From positions 496,001 to 560,000 of the forward strand of contig NW_026262648.1 of NCBI RefSeq assembly GCF_021869535.1: 64,000 nucleotides of DNA. The letters run 5' to 3'. The number at the start of each line of letters is the position of its first letter. Positions within the stretch are counted from its first letter, which is position 1. Below are positions 22,501 through 33,737 of this stretch, one piece after another. The notes under the pieces were generated by a model. It worked only from the letters and a program-made list of their open reading frames with translations, had not been told where the DNA came from and searched no databases. This DNA comes from Mytilus californianus. Taxonomy: Eukaryota > Mollusca > Bivalvia > Mytilida > Mytilidae. The translations under genes were made by a program, and so were the position numbers.

Positions 22501-25500
22501 ATGTTATTTTTAATTATCTCATCATTATGTTATATACGAGATTTTTTGGCATTTGTGACAGTTATATTTTCAATTAGAAATAAAACAAGCATTACTGACT
22601 ATGCGGTATGGGCTTTGCTCATTGTTGAAGGTCGTACGGTGACCTATAGTTGTTAATTTCTGTGTCAATTGGTCTATTCTGGAGAGTTCACTAAGAACTT
22701 GTCTCATTGGCAATCATACCACATCTTCTTTTTATAATTACTACATGTATAATCATAAAAAAGTGAACATACTAAAGCTGTTTCAGGTTCGTCAGGCTTT
22801 TCCTTGACAAACAGACCTTGAACAGAGAAGCATCCACCAACAGTTGCTTTGGCCATTACCTACATAGAAATAAAATAAAGTTAAAAAAGAAAAAAAAACT
22901 TTATTGTAGACATGCTGCAACTCGCCTTTATCTGTACAGAAATAAAGGAGATAGACCATTTTGAAGCTAATGTGACATTAAAGATTTATTGACATTTTAC
23001 AGGTTTTAGGAATTTATGATCAGACACATTTTAGCAAAACGAACAATTTCAGTTTAGTGTTTGCTAAATTAACATAGATCGACTATACGGTATGGTGTTT
23101 TCTCATTGTTGGTGACCGTACGGTTACCTGTAATTGCTTACTTCCACTTCATTTTAACATTGGCAATCGTACCAAATCTCCATATTTTTGTATAGAATAT
23201 AGCAAGCTAGGGCTCATTTATTTTTGCGAATACAAGATTAACACAAACACACTTTATATCGTTTAAATATCGTAGGGATGTTTTCTTTATTATATATGCG
23301 CATGTGCTTTTTCTATTGTGTGTGCCAACTCAAAGTGTTCCGATACATATTGATGGTTAAGCATACGTTGTTATTGTTGAAAAAAACCCAGTGAAAAATA
23401 GATAAAAATAATGTGTCCTTAATTTTGATAGGACTTATTTTATATATACTGCTACAAAAATGTAATATCGGTGTAAAACATTAACCACTGTAACATTTTT
23501 TTTTTGCCAAACACTGTATTAGTTCAATTGTGTCAAAGAAACCTGAATACATTTAACATTTCTATGATTGTCTAAAAAAAACCCACAACTGTAGCAGCAA
23601 CAAAGGATGCCACATAGAATGGAGGTGTGGAATATAACTCTCCATCCATCCATATAACTCCGATGATTCCACAGACAAGAAGTCCCGTCATTATCACAGT
23701 GTCAACAATGAACAGTAAAAAGTGCGAGCGGAAGGCTTCACGTCGCAAACCTGAAAATATTATTTTTCTTTTTTTAATGAAATCCATACAATACTTGATG
23801 ATGAAAATGACAATTATGATCAGGACATCAAATGATTTTTTGTTTCCCTGACAAACATTTTACAAGTCCAAAATTATAAAATAAAGTAATCACAATGGAT
23901 AAATGTTATTATACATTAAAACTGGTAGGCTATCACTGCTGGTATGCTGTTAGTCCATGGAGCGTACTATCTGTTCAGTAGTCAGTGCGAACATGTAGTT
24001 ACCGGGATGATGTATAACAACTATTTCAAAATACCCCGTTGATAAATTTTGAAAAGTCTAAGGTTCTAACTGCATTAGACAAAGTTGACCTGAGATTAAT
24101 TTGGCTACAACTTAAGGGTATACGATACAGTTACAAGGGGAGGTAATGACGTTGCTATGTTATTTTTGCGACGTCAAACTGTGACATATCGGGAAAAGAT
24201 GCATTTTTCGACTGATTTTTATCATTCACCATGGGATCAAAACTGTATCGTATGCCCTTAAGGGTCCCTTTTAGTAATATATCTACAAACGTGTCTATGT
24301 ATTAATACATCCCTGACTTTATAATGTTTAGGTCTGAGCGTTCCTGATTAAAAATAAATTCCGAAAAGCGCTTGGGTGCACGAAATTATGTAAGTGTTAT
24401 TTTCATTTAATAGCACTGGGTCGATGCCTCTATTCATAAAAATAATAAACAAACCCTGCAAAGACTGCACGAATAAGTATTTTATTTAAGGAACGACGTG
24501 TTTAGTATTGTTCTTCATCGAAAAAAGTAGGAAGGTTTTAATAGTGGATTATAGTGCTCATACCTTTGAACAATTTTTATTAGAAAAGATAGGATATGGG
24601 GATCCATGATCCATGATCCATGAAACCCAATTTGGCAAGGGTTTTTACTGTCGGTCGGAAGAAGACCAAAGTGACCATATTTCTATTACCTAGTCACCCT
24701 TGGTATTTCACCCCTTTTGAAAATGAATATATATAAAGAAGACCTATGTTGAGTGTATGTCAATGAGACGGCATTCTAACGACAAGAAATATCAAGATAT
24801 ATATATATATATATACAAGTTTTAAATGAAAACAACGTTCAAACCTATGATTGCGTTGGATAAAAACCGCAATTTTAATACGTGTGCATGTAAAACAAAT
24901 TTCTTGGTAGAGGGGTCTAAATACAGCACAAACAACATTTTCCAAAAGACCAAAAAAGTTAAAGGTATTTTTTAACAAATCGCATTTGACTAACAACTGA
25001 TGTTCTTAAACCCTGCTGACTGCCAATGACGATTGCCAAATAAATTGATCACGAGATGTAACATGGATCTTAATTATTAATTTAATACCAAACAGAAAAC
25101 AATAAACTTGCGGAAAAGATGGTAAACCGCAAACATGAGGTGCAAAAATATATATCTATTGGTCAAAACACGACCTTTCAACGGTAGATACGTGCAGTTT
25201 ATATATGTATGTCTGAAGTCTAAAACTTTGTCAATTGGTGTCATGTGTTAAATCTAAATGTCTTTGTTATCTATGAAATTTGATTTTTTCCAACGGATTT
25301 CGCATTCTATGTCTCAAAACTTTTTAAACACGTTGTGTTTAAGAGCCTGACACTTGTCCCTTGGTGAATATCATAGGCATTCACCTCTAAATGTCATTTT
25401 CATTTATCTTAAAGATCGTTGGGTTGCTGTCCCAAAGTCGTTATTCTCCCTTTATTGATGAAACGTTTTTCGAACAAAATAAAAAGCCTAAAATAAAGTG

Positions 25501-26236
25501 TGAAGAAGTAATAAAACCATGACAATTTATATCAAAATCGAACATTTCGAAACTTGTAAATAAGAAAAAACGACACAATAGGTAGGTCATGTAATAGGGT
25601 CGACTAGGATAAAGGGCGTAAAATATAGACTACCACTGGAAAATGAGGTTAAATTGCACAAGGACAGAAATTTAGCCTGGCAACAGGCCACCTACAGACC
25701 TCTCTAGAGTTTTGATGGGGTTTTTAACGTGAAAAGGGCCTGGCATCGGATTAAGCGTCACCATTCTGACCGGACGTGGAGTTGAATTTACACATTTCGC
25801 ACAACCAAACGGACTTCCAGCTTTGACAAGGGTTTTACTGCCGTTTGGAAGAAGACCGTGAGTGAAAACATGTCTATTCCCCTATTCTGGGTGTATTGTT
25901 CATCGAATCCTTGAATTATGTTAAAATTGAGATACAATTTATGGCAAAAGAGTCAACCTATACAGGGGTAGCACGTGGAAAAGATATTTGATATATAGTG
26001 AGAGAGCCATGTGATGTTATCAGATTATTACATGGCATTTTTTATATCAGATGTATTTTCAGCCCTTAGTTTCCCTTAAAATCATGCTGATGAGTGATTT
26101 TTGGAAACCGAAGGCTTTTGAGCTTGCCAAAGAAATATATAAAAAAACTCGTCCTGAAAAAAGAATGAAACCTTAAATCCTACATACCTCTGTTAGGTGT
26201 CTTGTACTCTCCATTGGAACCTGGTGTTTGATACAT
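19537..26236 (-). CDS. four-transmembrane (MARVEL/MAL- or MS4A-like) protein, four coding exons
   Basis: Proposed coding exons: 26236-26188, 23750-23590, 22859-22773 and 19887-19537, giving 215 aa. The ATG at 26236 follows an acceptor (TTTTTAACAG) 8 bases upstream, so a 5'UTR exon lies further up. Junctions: GAG|GTATGT to TTTCAG|GT (phase 1), then GTAG|GTA, TTA|GTATGT and TTTGCAG|GTG (phase 0). The donor of exon 2 is the weak point: ACA|GTTGTG keeps frame but is a poor consensus, and an undetected exon there is possible. Predicted topology: short polar N-terminus, TM1 about 27-50, TM2 about 61-85, a short charged loop (VKEKPDEPE), TM3 about 100-123, an outer loop with two cysteines (130 and 139), TM4 about 149-172, and a basic cytoplasmic tail ending MKDFV. 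The layout suits small tetraspan membrane proteins; no family signature fixes a name or function. Confidence 0.65.
19923..20085. repeat. short tandem repeat, about 50 bp x 3, in the tetraspan gene's last intron
   Basis: Units each contain 'AACGACTGACT', then 'CCGATCATA' or a variant, then 'GTTAT' and 'GCA'. A related single unit ('AACTAACCGATCATAATTG') lies near 20988. Confidence 0.6.
20168..20560. repeat. tandem duplication, period about 175-180 bp
   Basis: Units start near 20168, 20342 and 20521 with '(G)ACCAAATATT(A/G)AA' and carry 'TTTCAAACTAT(T/C)GGCAAAC'. About 2.2 copies, moderately diverged, inside the last intron of the tetraspan gene. Confidence 0.65.
20628..20751. repeat. foldback hairpin, arms about 50 bp
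   Basis: The left arm 'CGGTGTTTCGTTAATTATACC' region and 'TGTTGAAACCCCC' pair with the right arm 'GGGGTTTCAACA' and 'GGTATAATTTACGATACACCG'. 'AACCTCA' pairs with 'TGAGGTT' around a CpG-containing loop ('CGAGACGAAGTCGA'). Same design as the hairpins at 10505, 10923 and 30912, with different sequence. Confidence 0.75.
21525..21745 (-). repeat. 'AAGAAGATGTGGTATGAGTG' family, inverted copy
   Basis: Reads 'GGACAGGAGCCTGTTG', 'GACTTGGATGGAGAG', 'GGCACTCATACCACATCTTC' in mirrored order relative to 8577-8820. Confidence 0.7.
22020..22200. repeat. 'TCTCTATTCTTTAT' low-complexity repeat
   Basis: Five or so degenerate copies of 'TTCTCTATTCTTTAT' with spacers. The complementary strand pattern ('AGAATAGAGAATAA') recurs at 31515-31690, so the two form a distant inverted pair. 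Confidence 0.65.
22595..22735. repeat. interspersed 'GGTATGGGCTTTGCTCATTG' family
   Basis: Carries 'GAAGGTCGTACGGTGACC' and 'TTGGCAATCATACCACATCT'. Relatives lie at 23075-23190, 31880-32020 and 40610-40770. It abuts exon 3 of the tetraspan gene. Confidence 0.65.
23075..23190. repeat. interspersed 'GGTATGGTGTTTTCTCATTG' family fragment
   Basis: Diverged copy of the family at 22595-22735, with 'GTGACCGTACGGTTACC' and 'TTGGCAATCGTACCA'. Confidence 0.6.
24111..24262. mobile_element. small MITE, 22-bp terminal inverted repeats
   Basis: The left end 'CTTAAGGGTATACGATACAG' (24111 onward) pairs with the right end 24241-24262 with one mismatch; the total length is 152 bp. No coding capacity. Confidence 0.7.
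24785..25150. repeat. solitary relic of the 4.5-6.2 kb tandem unit
   Basis: After an (AT)n run, 'GAAAACAACGTTCAAACCT' through 'GATGGTAAACCGCAAACATG' matches the internal unit of the element at 4529-6172, most closely unit 3 in its 'ACTGATGTTCTTAAACCCTG' segment. Inverted ends are not seen here. Confidence 0.75.
25590..25900. repeat. diverged copy of the 17.6-18.0 kb repeat block
   Basis: Shares 'CCACTGGAAAATGAGG', 'CAACAGGCCACC', 'TGACCGGACGTGG' and 'GACAAGGGTTTTACTG' in the same order. Lies in the first coding intron of the tetraspan gene. Confidence 0.55.
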
Positions 26237-26249
26237 TGTATTTTCTGTT

Positions 26250-27560
26250 AAAAAAACATTGTCATTAATAAAGCGATAAAACAGATCAAGGCAACACAAA
26301 AGATTACTTCAGCCAAATGTCAATAGTTAGTTATAGTTTATTTGTCATATGAGACAGTCATAAAAGGATTTTACTTCATAAGAAATAATGTTTTGATCTT
26401 TAATTTTTATGCTGATTCACTAGTCTTTTATATAGAAAATATGTTTTAAATTCTTCGTAATTGTATATAGACTACTGATGATATGCATGACTTTTAAATT
26501 AGTACACCGGATATTGCAAATCTCTAACTATAAATGAAATTATATTGTAATAAAGAGCGTGCCATTTAAGAACTCATAACAGAAAGACCGGAATTAATCT
26601 TTCTGGACCGCCTAACAATACTGGTGAGTTGATTAATATTGATTATAATTGTTTGTAATGCTTTTCTGTTGGGGGATGCCTGAAACTTTTACTAGCACTG
26701 TCAAATGGATATTAATTTCTTATAAACAAATATGCATATAATACGTTATCCTTCAACCCTGGCCTTATCTCTTCGTAACGATGTTAGGAGAAGGCATGGA
26801 AGATTTCAAGTTTAGAGCACTTTTCAGAGTTGAACAGGATTTTAGTTAATTTGGACATCAGAAAAATGTAAAGAGTAAATAAATCGATCACATTAAACAA
26901 TCACCACTGCTCAACGATACCAGCCAATAATCTTTTCGTGATAACATTTATATATATTAATCAACTAATTATGGTATTTTGCATTAAGTTGGAAGTAAAT
27001 TCGGCGAATTAGTTACGGGATTATTTAAAAAAAAAAGGGAAAAATGAATGATTTCCGACAATACATCGTTTTTACATCTAATAGTCTTAACATGTCGTTT
27101 TTTCGCATGGCTTTGATACTAAAAATGAGCCACGACAAAAAAACTTTGCAACGTATCGCTTTGGAACTCATCGGGAACCTTAAGTCTCTCAAATATTAAT
27201 TAATAATTGGAAACGAACAAAAGGATGAATGATTGATTGTTGATTGCTAATTGTTCAGTGGCAAATATTTCATGCATGTTCAGGACGATTAACAAAAGGA
27301 GATACGCGGGTATACGTCAATGAGAGAGCAATCACACGACATAAAAAACAACAAAGTATTTAGTGTTGATTATATACTAAGTCTGGTAGTCTTAATCGAT
27401 AGACAGAGGGTAAATAAGATATGTCTAGCATTTAACCTGCCAGGTTTAGACATGTAATTAATTAATTAATTTATTCAACAGAGACAACAATGAATAAATC
27501 CCAATCATTGATATAAACATAATAAAACATTGATAAAAAAAAAACTACACTATAACTTGT
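26250..27560. other. gene-free stretch upstream of the tetraspan coding start
   Basis: Should contain the 5'UTR intron and perhaps the non-coding first exon of the tetraspan gene; I cannot locate the exon. A fragment with 'TTCAGTGGCAAATATTTCAT' (27260) belongs to the 17.5-kb repeat block. Confidence 0.4.
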
Positions 27561-27564
27561 TTGA

Positions 27565-27860
27565 ATAAAATTGAGAATGGAAATGGGGAATGTGTCAAAG
27601 AGGCAACAACCCGACCAAAGAGCAGAAAACAGTCGAAGGCCACCAATGGGTCTTCAACACAACGAGAAAATCCCGCACCCGGAGGCGGGCTTCAGCTGGC
27701 CCCTAAACAAAATTGTGTACTTGATCAATGAAAATGGACGTCACACTAAACTCCAAAACATATAAATAAACTAAAATAAAAAAACATACAAGACTAACAA
27801 AGGCCAGAGGCTCCTGACTTGGGACAGGCGCAAAAATGCGGCGGGGTTAACACGCATGTA
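27565..27860 (+). repeat. 'GAATGGAAATGGGG' interspersed family, 5' part
   Basis: Starts 'AAAATTGAGAATGGAAATGG' and runs through 'GGAGGCGGGCTTCAGCTGGC' and 'AAGGCCAGAGGCTCCTGAC' to 'GCGGCGGGGTTAA'. Same order as 37170-37460. The frame across it is repeat-derived, not a gene. Confidence 0.75.
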
Positions 27861-27869
27861 CATTTACAT

Positions 27870-30800
27870 GTAAAACAATACTAACAAATATCATATCAGA
27901 GAATGATCCCAGTAACTGAGAGCTAGATTAAAGTACTTAACCAGCTGATATATATATAGTACGTATATGTCTACCTAAATTGCAATATAGAATCCGTGTA
28001 TTCAATTCTTAAAATCAGATTATTTTTGTTGTTGTTTTTTTGGACACAATGCATTTTTGGTCTCTTGTCTTTTCTTCGCAAGAAGAAACTCATACTAACC
28101 AAATCTTGCAGTGAGGTGAGAGTTTTTCCGCTCCGTGTTGAAGGCCTCACTGTGCCTTTTGAGATGAAGAAGAGCAATAAAAGGGCTGTTCCTTTACTCT
28201 TTGTGTGTTTTTTGCTGTGCATGTACTGATTTTGTGTCATGGATGGATACCCCATATCCTTGTTTTTCTATTAACCAGATTACCTAGAATTAGTTTTACC
28301 GCTATTGGTTTATGAGAGTACTTGATGCAATTTACATTACCCAAAAACTTATAAAATTCATGTACCTTTAAATATATTTAGTATATAACATCAGTCATTG
28401 TTTCTTTTTTCCATATCGAAATTGTGAAATGAATGGGACAAAGAAATCAAAATATCATCACCCGTCGGAACGTTTTAACTAAAGTTAAACTTAAATATCA
28501 ATCAAGAATCAATGCATTTGCACTGTAGACTGAGAAACCGATATTTTTGGGGCCTTTTTAGTATTGGATGATATTTGCCACATTGTATGGATCAATTGCT
28601 TCAATCATCGAACATTGTACATGTATTTTGGACTGCGTTCACAAGCGATAGAAATTGATTTCTGGATTTGAAAAAAAAATCATATACCGACCACGGTCTC
28701 CAACATGTTGCACGAAAACGAATCTTTTGACCTATAAACCGAGACAGAAATGTATTAACTAGTTCAGATTTTCATCAAACAGTCTGGTGGCTTCAATATT
28801 GCAAAAGAATAACTGTTAACAACAAACATAAATTCAATTTTTCTTCTATTTTCCCCTTTTTTTCTATTTACAGAAACATTTATTGCATTAATATTTCAGA
28901 ACGCATAGCTACACTAGAAATATCTGTGCTAATGCGAGAAAATTTAAAGTCCTTACAGATAGCTTGATATATAATGTTACCATTGCTGAAGTCCGTTTAG
29001 CATAGTTATACAAATTACCAAAGGCATGAATACTTTTGAACCTTTTTTCTAACCTTCACTTTTTAATCTCATACTTGATAAGGATGTACTGCAGTGCAAC
29101 CAACTCAACTGGCAAAAGAAATTTTAGCAAACAATTGAACACTATTAGAGGACCTGGCCGGCGTTGTGGCCGTTTATAGCACCAGCTTTGTAGCCGTGTA
29201 TAGCGCCTAGTTTTTCAAATTACCTGTATTTTCGAAAGCCTATTTAAAAAAGAAAAAAAAATCAACAATTAACAGAGATGAATAAAAGTAAACAAACTAC
29301 TCTCGTTGTGCTAATTTGTATTGTTTATTTAAATATTGAATTACAAATGTTATTTTAAAAAATACGTAACATTTATTGTTTTTGGAACGACATATAGTAT
29401 TGAAAGCAACGCAATTGTATAAACGTATTAACAAAAACACCATGTATGCGACATTTAAATGTAAAGCTGTTCATATGTATTTTTTAGTGGGCGGATTGAA
29501 ATGAATTAGATAAATGATTTCATTACATTGTACAAGATAGCCATACTTTTCCAACTGTCTTTTTAATGAAGTATGAAAATTTTATATTGTGCTATTTTGA
29601 CATTAAAATCAATCATAATTACGACATTCTGCTATCATTTGTAATCAATAAGTAAAAATGGATGAAATTTCTTTCGCTAAAATGGACATTGATAATTTTA
29701 GTTTTCGCAAAAAACGGGTTAATAACCTAAAACAAAAATGGTATATACTTTGGCATAAAAACATCTGATATTTTTCTCTCAAATGTCCTATCGAGTAGCT
29801 GAAATGTCCACAACCGAACTCACTAACTGAATGAATTTGTTTAACTGGTGTGGACAGTACGACCATATAAACGTAAGCTTCATGTCATTGTTTTCCTTGA
29901 TTGTTTTTATATAAATATATACAAACAATGTATTGTGTGTCAATAGTAAATATTTGTGTAATCGAGACGACAATTCTAAGTTGTATAACTGTGTCCGATC
30001 CTATTGTCATGTATAATTTCGACAATTAAATATGTTTAAACTAAATATTTTCAATATATAAGGACTTTAAATAGTAAATATTTTCAATATATAAGGACGA
30101 AAACTTAGTCTGATTTTCAATACAAACTGTCCTCTGTAAATTTTAATATGACCATAAACTGTTATGTTATCTGACATTTATTACAAAATAACATAAGACT
30201 AATACAAATGAATGTACGCAATGAAATAAAAAAAAAAAAAAAAAAAAAAAAAACTGCTAATTACATAAATGAGCAATTGAGATAGCAACTCAATATCTTA
30301 CAATTTTGTTTGCTCATATTTATTCCACTACTTTTAGTTGGAATTTTATAATAAGATTAGAAAAAAATAGATAACGTTGTCATTCGGGAATAACATTATT
30401 GTTATCATGAAAGAAAAACATAGATATTGTATATTTGTCATTCTGGAATACAAATAGTGTACTAAGTATATAACATTTTTAATACATATATAAAAAAAAG
30501 CGTAATAATTGTGAAAATAACTAACCTTTAAAACACTGGGAGATCTTTGTTTATTTAATCTTGAATGAAAACATTTAAAAGAAGTTTAACCAATACATTA
30601 AAAAATCTTCGACACGGAACATGCACTTTTCATATTCTCTTTGTATTCTAAGTGTTCATGTCGAAATCTCAGTCGATTTAATGTTTTAATTAATAGTATA
30701 ACTATGTAGTAGGATTATTGGCAGACGACAAAATTTACTATTTAAATTTATCATTGTATATTAAAACACATTTTCTATTTTTACCGTTATTATTAGAACT

Positions 30801-30905
30801 TTAAAAGAGCATGAAAAAAAAAACTTGTGCATCAGAGGTTGAAGTTAATATTGATCTCGGGTCAACATATTCAGCAAAATCATTTCAATAAAGAAGACTT
30901 ATGAT
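27870..30905. other. long gene-free AT-rich stretch
   Basis: No gene recognised on either strand. Contains a fragment of the abundant repeat near 28130-28170 ('CGCTCCGTGTTGAAGGCC'), a direct duplication 'AAATATTTTCAATATATAAGGAC' shortened twice near 30040-30100, and a poly-A run of about 23 at 30230-30252. Confidence 0.45.
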
Positions 30906-30911
30906 GTATTG

Positions 30912-31042
30912 GGTGATATGTATAGATTATAACATGCCCTTTTCCATATTGGCCCTGGTATCGTCCCGAGACTCCCATATCGGCCTCGAGGATGATACCA
31001 GGGCCAATATGGAAAAGACATGTTAAAATCTATTTATCACAT
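30912..31042. repeat. foldback hairpin, arms about 58 bp
   Basis: The left arm runs 'GTGATATGTATAGATTATAA', CATG, then 'CTTTTCCATATTGGCCCTGG', TATC. It is mirrored on the right by GATACC, 'AGGGCCAATATGGAAAAG', ACATGTT and TTATCACATAT. The loop contains 'CCCGAGACTCCCATATCGG' and CTCGAGG. Outer arms are related to those at 10505-10700. Confidence 0.8.
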
Positions 31043-31214
31043 ATTTAAGTTCTGCAGAAAAGTGAAAAAGTTCAATTATAACAATTTAATGAAATATAAC
31101 AGGTAAAATCTTAAAATTTTTATCACAAAAGTTTTATCACATTTTCAAATTTACTTTAGTTTTTATCATTTACTCCATAGAAATTTATTGTCACATTTCT
31201 ACTTATTTTGGAAT

Positions 31215-31391
31215 ATGGCAATACACAATTGCGTAATTCTCCGGCACTTTTTAACCACTCCTAAGTCTCCTTTAGAATTTTAATGTCACTTTCAGTTTTT
31301 TCCTTGTGTTAGTGTTTTTCATTTGCTCTACAAAGTCTGTCCTATCGCTTTCCTCCACTGCGATGAAACGAGCACCGTCATTGTTCGCCAT
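31215..31391 (-). pseudogene. broken N-terminal fragment of a Crypton/DUF3504-type gene
   Basis: From an ATG at 31391 the minus strand reads MANNDGARFIAVEESDRTDF, VEQMKNTNTRKKTESDIKIL, KET, then TAG, then EWLKSAGELRN in the same frame. 'NTNTRKKT.SDIKIL' followed by a Trp-Leu segment is the start of the N-terminal region of Crypton-derived recombinases; the equivalent in the 11.7-14.5 kb gene is QNKNTLTKTVRDIALLNKFL. No catalytic domain follows downstream, so this is a truncated copy with an in-frame stop. A short palindrome at 31445-31483 lies just upstream. Confidence 0.55.
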
Positions 31392-31444
31392 TGTCGTTAA
31401 GGACGCAATGACGTCACGTCATTTGGAATCAGGGCACACTAACC

Positions 31445-31483
31445 AATAACCTCTTTTTTGCCCCGGGCAATTTTGAGGTTATT
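31445..31483. repeat. short palindrome centred on CCCGGG
   Basis: 'AATAACCTC', a T-run and 'TTGCC' pair with 'GGCAA', a T-run and 'GAGGTTATT', around CCCGGG. It lies about 55 bases upstream of the ATG of the Crypton fragment. Confidence 0.65.
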
Positions 31484-31514
31484 ACATATGCAAAACCCAA
31501 CGTATTCGTAACAA

Positions 31515-31690
31515 ATATTTGATAAATCAGAATAGAGAATAACGGGCAAAAATACAGAATAAAGAGTAAAACAAAAGAATAGAGAAAAATAGAAAAACCA
31601 AAATAAAGAGTAAAGAATAATGGGTTAAATCAAAAATAAAAAATGATGATAAATGACCTATAAAAATCAAAATACAGAAACTAAGGACCC
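31515..31690. repeat. 'AGAATAGAGAATAA' low-complexity repeat
   Basis: Complement of the family at 22020-22200, with repeated AATAGAG and AATAAAGAGTAA motifs and the flank 'TAAGGACCCC'. Confidence 0.6.
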
Positions 31691-31879
31691 CTATTCAGAC
31701 TCTCGCCGATTCTAGAAACGTTTACTTCGATAATAGAGGTAGAAATCCTTTTAATATTTACTTGTTTTAAATGTAAAAAAAAACCAGGATCAGTAGAGAG
31801 AACATAGTGTTACTGTTGAACATTCAGATTAAGGGAGGGAGGGGCGGTAAACTTTTTTTTTTATAAACCATCATCGGCC

Positions 31880-32320
31880 TTACATTGTTTCAAGCAAACT
31901 TTTTCATTGTTAAAGGCCGTACGGTTGCATATAATTGCTTTTATCGGCTACATTTGCACTCTGGTGGATAGTTGTCTCGTTGGCAATCATACCACATCTC
32001 CTTATTTTTATATCAAAAGACTCAAAGCTAATGTGATGTGGCATTTCTTCTGTTCTGGTTTTACTTTGCCAAGTTTCATTCATATGTCTTTGCATATAGA
32101 TATAAGAAGATGTGGTATGAGTGCCAATGAGGCAACTCTCCATCCAGGTCAAAATTTATAAAAGTAAACCATTATAGGTCAAAGTACGGTCTTCAACACG
32201 GAGCCTTGGCTCACACCGATCGAACAGTAAGCTATAAAGGGCCCCAAAAATGACTAGTGTTAAACCATTCAAAAGGGAAAACCAACGGTCTAATCTATAT
32301 AAAAAACGAGAAACGAGAAA
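31880..32320. repeat. two abutting interspersed repeats in opposite orientation
   Basis: 31880-32020 is the '..CTCATTGTTAAAGGCCGTAC...CATACCACATCTCC' family. 32098-32320 is the plus-oriented 'AAGAAGATGTGGTATGAGTG' family, with 'GTACGGTCTTCAACACGGAG' and 'CAACGGTCTAATC'. Frames of about 80 codons on both strands (31907-32161) reflect the repeats only. Confidence 0.75.
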
Positions 32321-33000
32321 TATACCCACTTCTTATTAGACAGTTTTCCTGCCGAATGTCGGTGGTACCCTGCGAGTATTCCGGCTTCCATCACCCATCA
32401 AAGAAATGTGGCTACCAAAAGTATTTAAACATTTTGTAAATATATATACAGCGTACAGTCAAATAATGTTAATGTTATTCTGCGAACGAAGACGCAAAAT
32501 ATTTTCACGTATCTTCCGTAAAATATCTTCTACCTTGAATAATGACATAATTGTATAAGAACCGTTGTACTAGTATATCATATTTGAACTATAGAATTAC
32601 CAAAAAGTGTGATCTGCAAGCAGAGCCTTTTACGCATGCAACTAGACCAGAGTCTGAAGCCTTCATAAATTCCCGAGTAAATTCGTTATAATATTGAATC
32701 AGAGAATTTTTATGAACGATTTCAATAAGATCCAAAATACAATTTAAAAAAAAAATGGATATTTTCCGATGGAGTTTATTAAGCTCATTGTGCGATTACC
32801 TTAAAAAAAACAAAACTATTTCTCCCTTTTAATTTAACTTTATCATAGTAAAATATTTGATTTAAAGGACGGGAAAAGTGCATACAGCTAAACCGGCGAA
32901 TCGTCAGAAAACTTTGGAGTATGATAAGCGTACTCGAATTTAGAAATCCAACAATTAAAATACTGGAACGGCGTTTCGAGCACAAATCGTGTACTTCAAT
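32321..33000. other. gene-free stretch
   Basis: AT-rich, with no gene or repeat boundary recognised. Confidence 0.4.
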
Positions 33001-33737
33001 ACAAGAATAATACTGTTTTTTTTTATTAATACCAAGATAAAAACGCAGTAATTATATATAAATAAATGGGATTTTCTCCTTGACACATCTGAGATTAGAA
33101 ATATGAAATGACGAAGTGTGATTTGGAGTCAGTCTCGTAATACTCATTTGTGTTTTTATAATCCTTCTAATTACAGATTATTAGTTAAATTACTTGCCGT
33201 CCTCGTTATTTTTTTCAACACATTTAAATTTAAATTTTTCGTAAATCTAAGGATTTTCTTATCCCAGGATTAGATTACCTTAGCCGTATTTGCCACAACT
33301 TTTTGGAATTTTGGGTCTTCAATGCTCTTCAACTTTGTACTGGTTTGGCTTTATAACTATTTAGATCTGAGCGTCACTGATGAGTCTTAGGAAGAGGAAA
33401 CACGCGTCTGGCGTATTAAATTATAATCCTGGTACCTTTTATAACAAAAAAGAGCTTTGAGTTATCTATCACAACAACATCAATATCTATACAGTGTTTA
33501 ATCTGATAATGGATATCATTGGAATTTCAATAGGAAAACAGGAATTTAAGTCTATTGATTAGAAAATATCGTTCAGAAGTCTATTATTCAACTAGTTTAA
33601 AAGCTTTAAATCCTATTTTGTTGAAATACATCAATTAAGCTTTTTTTTTTAATTTCCGTTAGGTAATTGGTATATACAACGAACAGTCAGATGACACAAA
33701 AATTAGATAAGCTTTGAGAGGTTATAAATACAAAACG

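Noticed and set aside
31907-32161. Overlapping 80-84 codon frames on both strands
   Set aside because: Both lie wholly within two abutting interspersed repeats in opposite orientation.
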